The notes below the pieces were generated by a model that was not told where the DNA came from, searched no databases, and worked only from the letters and a program-made list of their open reading frames with translations. This document shows positions 51,461 through 60,476 of a DNA stretch of 64,000 bases, in pieces. The position numbers and the translations under genes are program-made. Origin of the DNA: an uncultured Clostridia bacterium (GTDB taxonomy: Bacteria; Bacillota; Clostridia; Christensenellales; DTU072); contig CALVYG010000002.1 in assembly GCA_944372095.1 (NCBI GenBank), forward strand, positions 1 to 64,000. Direction: 5' to 3'. Within the stretch, counting starts at the first letter, position 1; every line of letters begins with the position of its first letter.

Positions 51461-53875
51461 GTGGAAAAATTTACGCAGCAAGTCACCGTAAATACCGAAA
51501 AAATTATACTGTCGGGCACCCGATGCGTTTATAAAACGGAAAATCTGATTTCGATGACGAGAAAAATTCCGTCAATCGACGATTTTATTTCACGCACCGC
51601 CGAAGCGTTTTTTTCGCTGAACCCGAAATCATCGGACCAAAACGGAAAATATTTCGCCGCGGAAACGGAAAACAAAAAATTTACGTTGTTTTTCCGCCTC
51701 GGCGGACATAACGACAGCCGTCTTACGCGCGACGATATTGTCTTTTATAAATTCATCTCGGCAAACGGCGAAGAAAGCGGCACGGACAGGAGTCTGTCAG
51801 AATATCTCTTGTCAAATCCCGTATTCGTGCTTACGCTTACCGAGCAATCGGACAAGCCCGACGAAAGGGATTTTTCAAAACTCTATCTCGTAAGCGGCGG
51901 AGACGGCGTTAATTTCCCTCTTTTAAGCCCCGTTCAACGCAAAATAGTTGAAACCGAAAACGCAAATATGCTCGTTCAGGGCGTTGCGGGCAGCGGAAAA
52001 ACCAACGTCTGCGTCGAAAAAATCGTCTACTGCGCTTGCCGCAGATACAGAGGTAAAATTTTATATACCACCTTTTCACGCGCTCTGATTACCGAAACGA
52101 AAAAACGCGTATCCCTTTTCCTTAAAAACATTGAGAATTTTACCGAAAAATTCAGAAAAGGCAACGTAGTTTTTCTCGACGATAACCATAAAAAAGCCAT
52201 TGAAAACAAATTGGGTATTGTATTCGATACGGACAGCGACGAAAAAATAGCCGAATCCCTTGAAAATATCGCTTATTTCCTTAAAAACAAAGTCGATTAT
52301 AAACTTATTGAAGACATATACGCCGATAAATTCGACAAAAAACGCACGGCAAACGAATCGTTTTTCATTAACGAATACGTCGGAGAAAGAAAAAATTACC
52401 GTCTGTCCGGCGCGCTTGACAAAATAAAAAATCTTTCGCTCGAAATTATTTATAAAGAAATTTACGGAATGATTTTCGGAAAATACGAGTTGGATTCTCC
52501 GTCCGATATGATGACGCGCGAAGAATACGCGGAAGCCAGAAAAGACAGTTTTTCGCGTAACGAATGCGACGTCATTTACTCCGTCGCGCTCGATTACGCC
52601 GCGTTTCTCGGGAAAAATTCAATTACCGACAACAATGCTATGAGCAGAGAACTTCTTTCTGCCGTTTCTTCGCCGCAGTATTCCGTGGGAATAATCGACG
52701 AAGCGCAGGATTTTACTCAGGTTAATCTCTGTCTTATCAAAAAACTCTGTATAAAACTTTTCTGCGTCGGAGACGCTTTACAAATGATAAATCCGTCCTA
52801 TTTCGGCTTCGGATATCTTAAACGGCTTATGTACGGGGACGTAACCGGTGTCACCGAACTTAAACACAACTACCGCAGCTCGGAAAAAATTGAAAAAATA
52901 GCGGAAAAACTCGGCGAATTGAACGTAAAAAGGTTCGGAACGCACAGTTTCGTTCTGAAAGGAGAAAGCGTGGACTCGGGGACGCCCACCGCCGCCGTAT
53001 TCGTTCACGACAAGGATTTCGCCTCTTCTCTTAAAGACAAGCGTTTTGAAAACGTCACCGTAATCGTCGCTTCGCAGAAGAAAAAAGAGTATCTGCGCTC
53101 CAAACTCGCAAAAACGGAAATTCTTACCGTAGCGGAAGCCAAAGGTCTCGAACGCAACACCGTTATTCTGGCGGACGTATTAAGCGACAACGCCGACAAA
53201 TGGCATTATCTCCAAAATATGTCTTTGAACAGAAAAACCGCTGACGAAAATTCCGTCTTCCGTTATTATTTCAATCTGTTTTACGTCGGAATTTCACGCG
53301 CAAAACAATATTTATTCGTATCGGAATCGAATTATCCTCCGATTTTCGAAAATTTGTTTTCCGAATGTTTTGAAAAAAAATCAAAGTCGGAAGCTGTCGG
53401 ATTTTTATCGGAAGTCGCTGGAAAAATAGAACTTGACGACGAAGAACTTATCGAAAGAATAAGAAAATTCTGCGAACTCGAACAGTACGAAAACGCGCTG
53501 TTTACCGCAGACAGACTGTCTGACGACAAACTCCGCGAGGAAGAACGAAACCGTATCTATATAAGCGAACGCTATCTGCGTTACGGAAACGACCGCGAAG
53601 CGGGTATAGAATATTGGAAACGCGGAATGGAACGGGACGCACGCGAAGCGTTTATCCGCTCGGGCGACGAAAAACTCCTTCCGTTAATGGACGCCTGCTC
53701 GGGCGGCGGAGGCGGAACGCTCGACGTCGATATCGTACGTTTCTTCCCTCTCGTCTCAGACAACGACATCGCGAAAAAACTTATCATTGACACAGTTAAA
53801 AACGATTATAACACAATTATGGGTATCCAAAAATCATTAAACGATTCCCTTAAACCCAAAAGGAGAAAACAATGA
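51461..53875 (+). CDS. UvrD/Rep-like SF1 helicase with extra N- and C-terminal regions
   Basis: An 804-residue superfamily 1A helicase. After a 150-residue N-terminal region without a known match come the Q-motif LLSPVQRKIV (about 154-163), Walker A QGVAGSGKTN (about 173-182), motif Ia TTFSRAL, Walker B IIDEAQDFT (about 409-417), motif III GDALQMI, motif IV ELKHNYRSSEKI (about 465), motif V TVAEAKGLERNTV and motif VI YVGISRAKQYLFV (about 608-620). Inserts between Ia and II are helical. The last 180 residues form a helical repeat-like tail. It should translocate on single-stranded nucleic acid with ATP. GTG start after AAGGAA, 3 nt past the release-factor-like stop; its stop overlaps the next gene by 4 nt. 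Confidence 0.85.
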   Translation: MEKFTQQVTVNTEKIILSGTRCVYKTENLISMTRKIPSIDDFISRTAEAFFSLNPKSSDQNGKYFAAETENKKFTLFFRLGGHNDSRLTRDDIVFYKFISANGEESGTDRSLSEYLLSNPVFVLTLTEQSDKPDERDFSKLYLVSGGDGVNFPLLSPVQRKIVETENANMLVQGVAGSGKTNVCVEKIVYCACRRYRGKILYTTFSRALITETKKRVSLFLKNIENFTEKFRKGNVVFLDDNHKKAIENKLGIVFDTDSDEKIAESLENIAYFLKNKVDYKLIEDIYADKFDKKRTANESFFINEYVGERKNYRLSGALDKIKNLSLEIIYKEIYGMIFGKYELDSPSDMMTREEYAEARKDSFSRNECDVIYSVALDYAAFLGKNSITDNNAMSRELLSAVSSPQYSVGIIDEAQDFTQVNLCLIKKLCIKLFCVGDALQMINPSYFGFGYLKRLMYGDVTGVTELKHNYRSSEKIEKIAEKLGELNVKRFGTHSFVLKGESVDSGTPTAAVFVHDKDFASSLKDKRFENVTVIVASQKKKEYLRSKLAKTEILTVAEAKGLERNTVILADVLSDNADKWHYLQNMSLNRKTADENSVFRYYFNLFYVGISRAKQYLFVSESNYPPIFENLFSECFEKKSKSEAVGFLSEVAGKIELDDEELIERIRKFCELEQYENALFTADRLSDDKLREEERNRIYISERYLRYGNDREAGIEYWKRGMERDAREAFIRSGDEKLLPLMDACSGGGGGTLDVDIVRFFPLVSDNDIAKKLIIDTVKNDYNTIMGIQKSLNDSLKPKRRKQ

Positions 53876-54591
53876 GCGACATCAGCGAACTTAAAGAACT
53901 TATCGACAGTTTCGTTGCCTACCGCAACGTTCTGGTTCCTCTGCAAGAAAGTCTCAAATCCATATCCGATACTTTTTTTTCCATACGCGACGACCTTGAC
54001 GGAATGAATAAAGCGTTTTCGGGAAACGCCGGCGCACAGCTCGAAAAAATTCATTCCACTCTTAACGCTCAGGCTGACAGCGGACGGGAACTCACAAGAA
54101 AAATCGAAGAGTTTTCCGTTTCCGGTGAAAAATATGCGCGCTCGGTCGATGAAATGCTGAAAAAATTCGACGAGGTCGGCAAACGCCTCGCAACGGTAAA
54201 CGAACTTGAAAAAAACGCGGAAAATATTCTTTCGCGTCTTGAAACGGTTATCGCGGAAAAACGCGCTTCATACAACCTTAAAGATTTACAGAAATCTCTC
54301 GATTCCTATAATATGAACGTTGAAAAAATAAGTGATTTCATAAATAAAGACGTCGCTTCTGTTTTACAGGAAAACGCCAAAAAAATCGAACAGATAAAAA
54401 AGGAAAACGAATTGCTTTCCGCCGCCGTCAACGAACAGAACAAAACGGTTGCGGAACTTACTCTGACTTTCCGCGAAACGTCTTCCCTGCTTAAAAAAGC
54501 CGCCGAAAGCGGCACCGTTAACGAAGAGTATCTCTTCGACGCCTTCGACAAATGGGCGGCTGACAGAAAAGTTAAAATAAAGAAAAAATAA
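53872..54591 (+). CDS. coiled-coil protein of the helicase operon
   Basis: A 239-residue protein that is almost all helix: SDISELKELIDSFVAYRNVL, LQESLKSISDTFFSIRDDLD, then several heptad stretches and a basic end (KWAADRKVKIKKK). No membrane segment, no signal, no enzyme motif. The start overlaps the helicase stop (ATGA) with AAGGAG upstream, so its amount is tied to the helicase. It may scaffold the helicase or link it to the membrane protein encoded 4 nt downstream; this is inference. Confidence 0.7.
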   Translation: MSDISELKELIDSFVAYRNVLVPLQESLKSISDTFFSIRDDLDGMNKAFSGNAGAQLEKIHSTLNAQADSGRELTRKIEEFSVSGEKYARSVDEMLKKFDEVGKRLATVNELEKNAENILSRLETVIAEKRASYNLKDLQKSLDSYNMNVEKISDFINKDVASVLQENAKKIEQIKKENELLSAAVNEQNKTVAELTLTFRETSSLLKKAAESGTVNEEYLFDAFDKWAADRKVKIKKK

Positions 54592-54594
54592 ATT

Positions 54595-56988
54595 ATGAAC
54601 GAACTACTTGCGAAAAAACTGTTCGACAGCATAAAAAAAGACGACCTCAAATCGTTTGACGAATGTATGGAGGAATTTCCGTGCGGAACCTTGCGTTTCG
54701 GACGTTTTCCCGTTTTATCGCTTTTATATTTGTTCTCCGCAAAGAAAATTACCGCCGCATACGAGGAAAAGTTTCTGAAAACCAACTCGTGGCAGGAACT
54801 TGACGAACCTCAGTTCGTTTCGGTTTTGTTCCGTAAAAAAGCGGGCAAATGCTTACGCTTATATCTCGACGAGGTTGTTTCTCCTCTCGAAATGCTTCTA
54901 ATACTTGACAAAACGTCAAAACTTAAACGCGTTTATCCTCTTTCCCGTCCGTCGTCTGCCGTAAAACAGCGTCTTAAAGAAATTTATTTCGTCAAATACG
55001 CTCTGAACGTAAGCTACGAGGGAGACAATATCGTTCTCGACAGACGTCCGTTGAAAAAATCGGAAAAACGCCGTATACTCATTGCCGCAGTAAGCTCGGT
55101 TCTTTGTATTGCGATTGCGGTCGGAACTCCGTTCGTTGTCAACGCTTTCGTGCCGTTTATCGGAATTTCCGACGACAATCCGTCAACGCCCGACAATCCC
55201 TCGGACGGCGGAAATACCGATAATCCCGATAATCCTTCCGACGATACGGAGAAAAAATATTATAACGTTTCGTCTTTCGAAGAAATAGATTTTGCTTCGC
55301 AAAACGTCTATACCCTCACCGCCGATATTACGGTTCCGAACGGTTTTTACGCCGAACAACTGAACTGTGAGCTTAACGGCGGCGGCAAAACCGTAACCGT
55401 TTCGGATAATAATCCTTTGTTCGGCGTAGTTACAGGTACGGTAAGAGATATTGTTTTCAGTTTTTCGGGCGATATTTCCGTTTCGGAAAATTTCGCGTTC
55501 GTTACGCTGTTAAACCTCGGAACGATTAAAAACGTCACTTTGAACGTAAGCGGAAAACTTACGGCAACCCTCGGAGAACAATCGACCGACGGCGGAATAA
55601 CCGTCGCCGGAATAGCCGTCGCGAACGGACCGTCAAGTTCAATATTTACCTACGGTCAAATCGATTCCTGTACGGTTAATTACAATGATTTCAATATTGT
55701 CGGAAACGTATACGCAAACGCAACTTACGGCGGAATAGCGGGCACGAATTACGCTTATCTCAGAAACTGCACCGTTTCGGGGAAAATCACTTCCGATACG
55801 CTCGACATTGCGGGAATATGCGTCACGAACAATTATTCTCTTTCGTCTTGCACCAACCGTGCGTCCCTTACCCAGAAATCCTCTTCCCCCGATTGGAACC
55901 CGATTGTTGCGGGAATCGTTACGACAAATTCGCGCTCTCTTACTTCCTGCGTAAATTACGGTGAAATATCCGCTCAATCGGAAAATACCGACACCGCGCA
56001 CGAAGAAAACACCGACCCGTCCGTTTCCGCAGCGGGAATTGCTTACCTTAACAGAGGCACGTTTCCCGCTCTGATAATAAGCCAAAGCATAAATTACGGT
56101 AAAATTTCCGCTTCATCGAAAGACAGAACTTCCTATGCGGCGGGGATATGTATATCGTCGTCAGGCGGAATACGCGAGTGTCTTAACGAGCGCGGCGCCG
56201 ACGTTGTGTCTGAAAACCGTTCGGATTTTTCTTCGTACGGAGGAGGTATTTCCGTATACGCTTACGGCTATGTGTACGGTTCGGTAAATAAAGGCGACGT
56301 TACCGTATCGTCTGCCGAAGGCAACGCTTATTCGGGCGGAATTACGGCTTATTCTTACGTGGAAATATCGCTGTCTCTTTCCTCGGGCAACGTATCTTCG
56401 TCGGGTGCTTCCGCTTACTCCGGCGGAATACTCGCCTATTCGTCCGTTACGTCGAGCGGGAATTTCGTTTACTTCGGTACGGTTACCCAATGTGTATTCA
56501 ACGGTACATTGTCTTCTGTTGCGGAATCGGAAAGTTTTGCCGGAGGCATTGTCGGGTTCGTTGAAGAAAAACTTTTTAACGAAGGCAAGGATTCCGAAAC
56601 CTATTTCGGAGGCGGAGTCACGGAATCGTATTTCACGGGCTCGTTTTCGGGTTCTTCTTCCGCAAGCCGTAACGGAGGCATTGCCGCCGCCTGCGGAAAA
56701 AACATTCACGACAGTAACGCCTATTCGGACAGCGGCGGCAACGTCCACAACAATTTCAAAGACAATTATTTTGTTCCCTCCCTCGACTCTCTGCTTGCCG
56801 TAGGTTTCGTCACGGCGGACGGAACGGCTTTCTCTTCCGGAAGCAACGTCGGCGCTTCTTCCGTTACGATTGACGTCATAAATAATTCGGAAACTTACAA
56901 AAAAATTCTTTCGGCTTTGTCGTCTTTAACCGGTAATACAGGAAATTCCTCCGAGGACACAAACGGCAACGGTGCGGTATCGGTTTGA
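54595..56988 (+). CDS. type-II membrane protein with extracellular beta-helix
   Basis: A 797-residue protein without a signal peptide. Residues 1-158 are a cytoplasmic helical domain (ELLAKKLFDSIKKDDLKSFD, RFGRFPVLSLLYLFSAKK). Residues about 160-188 (RRILIAAVSSVLCIAIAVGT) are the one membrane helix. A linker with repeated DNPSD units (about 193-222) and a long beta-helix of GLUG-like repeats (about 225-790) follow, e.g. NATYGGIAGTNYAYLRNCTV, YAAGICISSSGGIRECLN and AYSGGITAYSYVEISLSL. The basic side before the helix puts the N-terminus inside and the beta-helix outside. It could sense or bind outside and signal inward through the N-terminal domain. Last gene of the operon; followed by a terminator. 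Confidence 0.75.
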   Translation: MNELLAKKLFDSIKKDDLKSFDECMEEFPCGTLRFGRFPVLSLLYLFSAKKITAAYEEKFLKTNSWQELDEPQFVSVLFRKKAGKCLRLYLDEVVSPLEMLLILDKTSKLKRVYPLSRPSSAVKQRLKEIYFVKYALNVSYEGDNIVLDRRPLKKSEKRRILIAAVSSVLCIAIAVGTPFVVNAFVPFIGISDDNPSTPDNPSDGGNTDNPDNPSDDTEKKYYNVSSFEEIDFASQNVYTLTADITVPNGFYAEQLNCELNGGGKTVTVSDNNPLFGVVTGTVRDIVFSFSGDISVSENFAFVTLLNLGTIKNVTLNVSGKLTATLGEQSTDGGITVAGIAVANGPSSSIFTYGQIDSCTVNYNDFNIVGNVYANATYGGIAGTNYAYLRNCTVSGKITSDTLDIAGICVTNNYSLSSCTNRASLTQKSSSPDWNPIVAGIVTTNSRSLTSCVNYGEISAQSENTDTAHEENTDPSVSAAGIAYLNRGTFPALIISQSINYGKISASSKDRTSYAAGICISSSGGIRECLNERGADVVSENRSDFSSYGGGISVYAYGYVYGSVNKGDVTVSSAEGNAYSGGITAYSYVEISLSLSSGNVSSSGASAYSGGILAYSSVTSSGNFVYFGTVTQCVFNGTLSSVAESESFAGGIVGFVEEKLFNEGKDSETYFGGGVTESYFTGSFSGSSSASRNGGIAAACGKNIHDSNAYSDSGGNVHNNFKDNYFVPSLDSLLAVGFVTADGTAFSSGSNVGASSVTIDVINNSETYKKILSALSSLTGNTGNSSEDTNGNGAVSV

Positions 56989-57007
56989 TTCCGTTTCAAA
57001 AAAACAG

Positions 57008-57033
57008 ACAGCCGCGGAATTTCCCGCGGCTGT
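57008..57033. terminator. bidirectional terminator between convergent operons
   Basis: 10-bp stem ACAGCCGCGG / CCGCGGCTGT, 6-nt loop; T-rich on the plus side, seven T on the minus side. Confidence 0.85.
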
Positions 57034-57062
57034 TATTTTATGTTTTACTTTTCATCCGAACT

Positions 57063-58928
57063 CTATTCTTCGCCCTTACCGTCCGACGGCTCTTCCTCGG
57101 CATTATCGGAAGAACAGGTTTGCGTTTCGTCCGCTTCGTCTGCCGCGGCTTCCGCGAATTCGGGAGTCTGTTCAATTACGGCTTGTCCGTTTTCAACTTC
57201 TGCCGCCGCAAGCTGCATTTCGGCGTTGTTCTTTGCGAGAATGGATGCGATTTTTTCTTTATCGAGTTTCAGTCCGGCAAAAATCAGTATACCTGCGCCC
57301 ACGAAAACAATGACGCCTACGCACAGAATCCAACCTATTCCGTCCGCGGCTTCAACGCTCTGTTCCGCAGCTCCGCTCACAAATCCGACGGCTGTAAGAA
57401 GCGACGTGGACACCGCTGTGACTATTCCCTGTCCTGCCTTATAACAGAAAGTCATAACGCCGGCATACGTTCCGGTTTTATCTTCTCCCGTCTTGTCTTT
57501 TTCTATGACCACAACGTCGCCGACGAGCGCGAGAGGCATCGAATAAAGTACGCCCGTACCTGCTCCCGCAATCATAAGCGACGGAGCAAGCGCCAATACT
57601 CCCAGCCAGCTGTTATCTCCTCTGAGTATCTCGTTTATAGACCCTCTGCAAAGGAACGCGATGAACAACAAAACGCAGCCGATAAAGCTGATTATCAATC
57701 CCGTAAACATAGAGAACTGTTTGCTCTTTTTCTTGGCAAGTTTTGCCCAGACAGGCTGACAGCCTATCGTCATAACGAGCAGGGCTCCCATAAGAACGTA
57801 CATCTGAATAGTTGCGAGGTCGAACGTAAACGTAAACACGTTAAACCCTAGCGAAATAATCAATGTCGCGCTCATCATTGCCACAACGTAGCCGATTGCG
57901 ATAGTCCGCATTTCCTTTACCTTGAACGTGCCGAAGAAATTTCTGAGCACCGCGCCAAGCGTAATCTGCCCTGCCTCTGCGCGTTTATGACGTAGTCTTT
58001 GTCTTACTGTTATACTCGTAAGTTTTCCCTGATACCCTTCGTCGATAAGTTCCTGACGGCATTGCGCCATCGTAAATTTCGGCTTCGGCGCATTGAGGTC
58101 TATGCCTTTTTCCGCCGCTTCCTTTTCGTCGCGTACGCGGAGTATTTTTACATATCGGCGCGTTGCAAGCAATAAAAATCCGCTCGTTATTACGCATACT
58201 GCCGTCGCTACCCACGAAAAATCTATATATCCTTGCGCTACCTGCTGACCTTTTCTGAATTCGAGTCCCACAAGATTTTTCGCTATCAGTTCCGCTTCGG
58301 ATAAAGCTTCTTTACATTGATAAATAAGTTCTCCTCCGTCATAGTACCCCGCATACTTATTCTGGAACGTTCCCATAATAACTACCGGCAAAAGCATTCC
58401 TACGATATAGAAAACCGACCTTACCGCCTGGATAGTCGTTCTTTCGTTATAATCCGTACTCATTTCGACGCTGAACGCTCCGACAGGCGTGTAGTACATC
58501 GTGTTGAACGTCCTCAGAAGAACAAGGAATACCGTAAACCAGACAAACGTTCCGACAGTTCCGAGCGTTTGGTAAGGAACATACCATACGGCTATTGCCG
58601 TCGCCATCATTCCGAGCAGTCCGATAAGCATGAACAAATGCCTTTTCCCGAAAATTTTACTGTTGAAATTGTCGGAAATGTATCCCATAATAGGGTCGCT
58701 TATCGCATCGCAGATAACGGCTATTCCTACCGCTATTCCCATAAGAGTGGCAAAACTCGCCCCCATCCCGGGAAGAGCCATTGTTCCGAACGAAACTATA
58801 TACGTAGCTACGGTACAGCTTACGAGACTGTAACCGAGGTCGCCCAGCCCGAGTGCTATCATATCGAGCTTGCTGACCTTTGCTCCGTCGCTCCGTCCGG
58901 CACGTTTACCTGTCAGTTTCTGTGCCAT
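57063..58928 (-). CDS. GPH-family (MFS) sugar:cation symporter
   Basis: A 621-residue transporter with 12 predicted membrane helices. AICDAISDPIMGYISDNFNSKIFGKRH (about 75-100) is the glycoside-pentoside-hexuronide family motif, with RTFNTMYYTPVGAF and MSTDYNERTTIQAVRS close behind. A long cytosolic loop (about 245-320) holds basic, Q-rich sequence. The C-terminal 70 residues are acidic and disordered, longer than in MelB or XynT. It should import an oligosaccharide or glycoside with Na+ or H+. The window also has a cytosolic GH2 enzyme, but 20 kb away. Own promoter at 58983-59011 and GGAGGT ribosome site. Confidence 0.88.
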   Translation of the reverse strand: MAQKLTGKRAGRSDGAKVSKLDMIALGLGDLGYSLVSCTVATYIVSFGTMALPGMGASFATLMGIAVGIAVICDAISDPIMGYISDNFNSKIFGKRHLFMLIGLLGMMATAIAVWYVPYQTLGTVGTFVWFTVFLVLLRTFNTMYYTPVGAFSVEMSTDYNERTTIQAVRSVFYIVGMLLPVVIMGTFQNKYAGYYDGGELIYQCKEALSEAELIAKNLVGLEFRKGQQVAQGYIDFSWVATAVCVITSGFLLLATRRYVKILRVRDEKEAAEKGIDLNAPKPKFTMAQCRQELIDEGYQGKLTSITVRQRLRHKRAEAGQITLGAVLRNFFGTFKVKEMRTIAIGYVVAMMSATLIISLGFNVFTFTFDLATIQMYVLMGALLVMTIGCQPVWAKLAKKKSKQFSMFTGLIISFIGCVLLFIAFLCRGSINEILRGDNSWLGVLALAPSLMIAGAGTGVLYSMPLALVGDVVVIEKDKTGEDKTGTYAGVMTFCYKAGQGIVTAVSTSLLTAVGFVSGAAEQSVEAADGIGWILCVGVIVFVGAGILIFAGLKLDKEKIASILAKNNAEMQLAAAEVENGQAVIEQTPEFAEAAADEADETQTCSSDNAEEEPSDGKGEE

Positions 58929-58982
58929 TTTTACCTCCGTCTATCTGGTTTATTCAGAATTTTTACACCAAATATCCTAAAA

Positions 58983-59011
58983 AGTATACCATACCTCTTT
59001 TTTTTTGTAAA
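58983..59011 (-). promoter_or_regulatory. promoter of the GPH symporter gene
   Basis: Minus strand: TTTACA (59011-59006), 17-nt spacer, TATACT (58988-58983). Confidence 0.7.
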
Positions 59012-59079
59012 TACCCCCGATTCTCCGCGCTTATCTCCCACCATTACGACGGCAACTTCCTTCCCTCTTAAAATGCTTC

Positions 59080-59108
59080 TTGACACTTATTGTCGATTAT
59101 ATTAAAAT
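59080..59108 (+). promoter_or_regulatory. promoter of the secreted hypothetical gene
   Basis: TTGACA at 59080-59085, 17-nt spacer, TAAAAT at 59103-59108; leader of about 70 nt to the ATG at 59185. Confidence 0.78.
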
Positions 59109-59184
59109 ATATATGTGCCTATACGGGCCGGATGTAAAATCATCGGTTTTGCATTAATTTTCTGTATCTGACGGTGGATTGATA

Positions 59185-60216
59185 ATGAAAGCAGTTCAAA
59201 TAGTTTTTAAAGTTTTACTGATTCTCGCTCTTATAGCAATGTGTCTTGTTATAATTTTTGTCACACCAAAACCGGTTGTTCCCGATTTGAACTCCGGAAT
59301 ACAAGTCATTCCTGAAAAAGATTCGACTCTTGTCAACGCTAACAACTCATTACTGATTTCCCCGGACTCGATTCCGGAAACCGATTCGGAAGATGCAATT
59401 AATCTTGCATACAAAATGTATCTGATTGCAAACGAAAATATGAAAAAAACCGATAAATGGACAACTCTCGTTGATTGCAGCACTACTATGTACATTGGCA
59501 GTCTTTTCGAAATACCCGTCGTCGGACGAAGATATTATCTTAAAAACGGTACGGAATATTATTATACGGAATACCAGGTCCCCGGCGGCGGTGCTGGCGG
59601 ATTGGCCGGTATGGCCGCTCCGGAAAATTCCGATTTCGCCATGCGCAGCTACACCGATATTTCTTCTATGGATTTTATTTACAGGGAAAAAACTCTTTCC
59701 CCGGAATTTATTGACGGCGGCGACAGTTCAAATCTCGTTTCGTGCGATTGGTCGGAACTCGTGGACGAAAACAAATTTTCCAAAAAATCTTCTCTGCCGG
59801 TTTTCCATTCTTCGCAGAAATCCGATTATACGCAAACCGACCAGACCATAAATCTGAATACCATTAAAAACGCAAAAATCGAATACATCGAAGAAAAGAC
59901 GGGAAACTTTTACAGACTTACCCTCGTGCTCGATACTTCCGTTCCCGAAACTACCGAAAAGACTCTGCCAAACCTCAGACAAAGTTCGGGATATAAAAAC
60001 GCGGCGTACGACAGTATGGTGGAAACCGTCGAAATATGGGAAAACGGTTATTACAAATATTTCCGCAGCGTTGACGAATGGAGCGCGGGTTCAATCAGTT
60101 CCGTTATAGATTACCGTTCATATTTTTATTACGACGATAAAAACACCAACCCCGATAATTATCAGAATTTCAACGATATAAAGCAAATTGCTCTTTCCTA
60201 TAACAAACAAAAATAA
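59185..60216 (+). CDS. signal-anchored extracellular protein, unknown
   Basis: A 343-residue protein with an N-terminal helix (VFKVLLILALIAMCLVIIFV, about 6-28) that anchors it in the membrane. The rest is outside and mixes helix and strand. It has an unusual Gly/Ala patch (GGGAGGLAGMAAP, near residue 135) and a C-terminal beta-rich half with many tyrosines (YKYFRSVDEW, DYRSYFYYDDKN). I do not recognise the family. The ATG at 59185 is preferred over a TTG six nt upstream because GGTGG is better spaced from it. It has its own promoter and terminator, so it is a single-gene unit. Confidence 0.75.
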   Translation: MKAVQIVFKVLLILALIAMCLVIIFVTPKPVVPDLNSGIQVIPEKDSTLVNANNSLLISPDSIPETDSEDAINLAYKMYLIANENMKKTDKWTTLVDCSTTMYIGSLFEIPVVGRRYYLKNGTEYYYTEYQVPGGGAGGLAGMAAPENSDFAMRSYTDISSMDFIYREKTLSPEFIDGGDSSNLVSCDWSELVDENKFSKKSSLPVFHSSQKSDYTQTDQTINLNTIKNAKIEYIEEKTGNFYRLTLVLDTSVPETTEKTLPNLRQSSGYKNAAYDSMVETVEIWENGYYKYFRSVDEWSAGSISSVIDYRSYFYYDDKNTNPDNYQNFNDIKQIALSYNKQK

Positions 60217-60246
60217 GCTTGATTAACGTTATTTACAGATTATCCG

Positions 60247-60280
60247 CCCCCTACGCTCTTTCGCGTTCGGGGTTTCTTTT
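60247..60280 (+). terminator. terminator of the signal-anchored protein gene
   Basis: CCCC / GGGG and ACGC / GCGT stems separated by a 2x2 internal loop, then TTTCTTTT. Confidence 0.7.
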
Positions 60281-60321
60281 AGGCATTGAAAAATTAAATC
60301 GTTGATTTTCGTCGTTTTTGA

Positions 60322-60350
60322 TTGCAATATCGGAAAATAAATTTTATAAT
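60322..60350 (+). promoter_or_regulatory. promoter of the tyrS operon
   Basis: TTGCAA at 60322-60327, 17-nt spacer, TATAAT at 60345-60350. The leader is about 120 nt and shows no T-box landmarks. Confidence 0.78.
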
Positions 60351-60476
60351 ATAAAAATATATGCTAACCATGTTAATATTGCATATGCGTCGGATATAAA
60401 CCGATTCCGGTTTAACGAAATTCTACGGAAAACGACAAAATCAAACTCGGCTTAACCCCGAAAACGGAGCGGAAAA

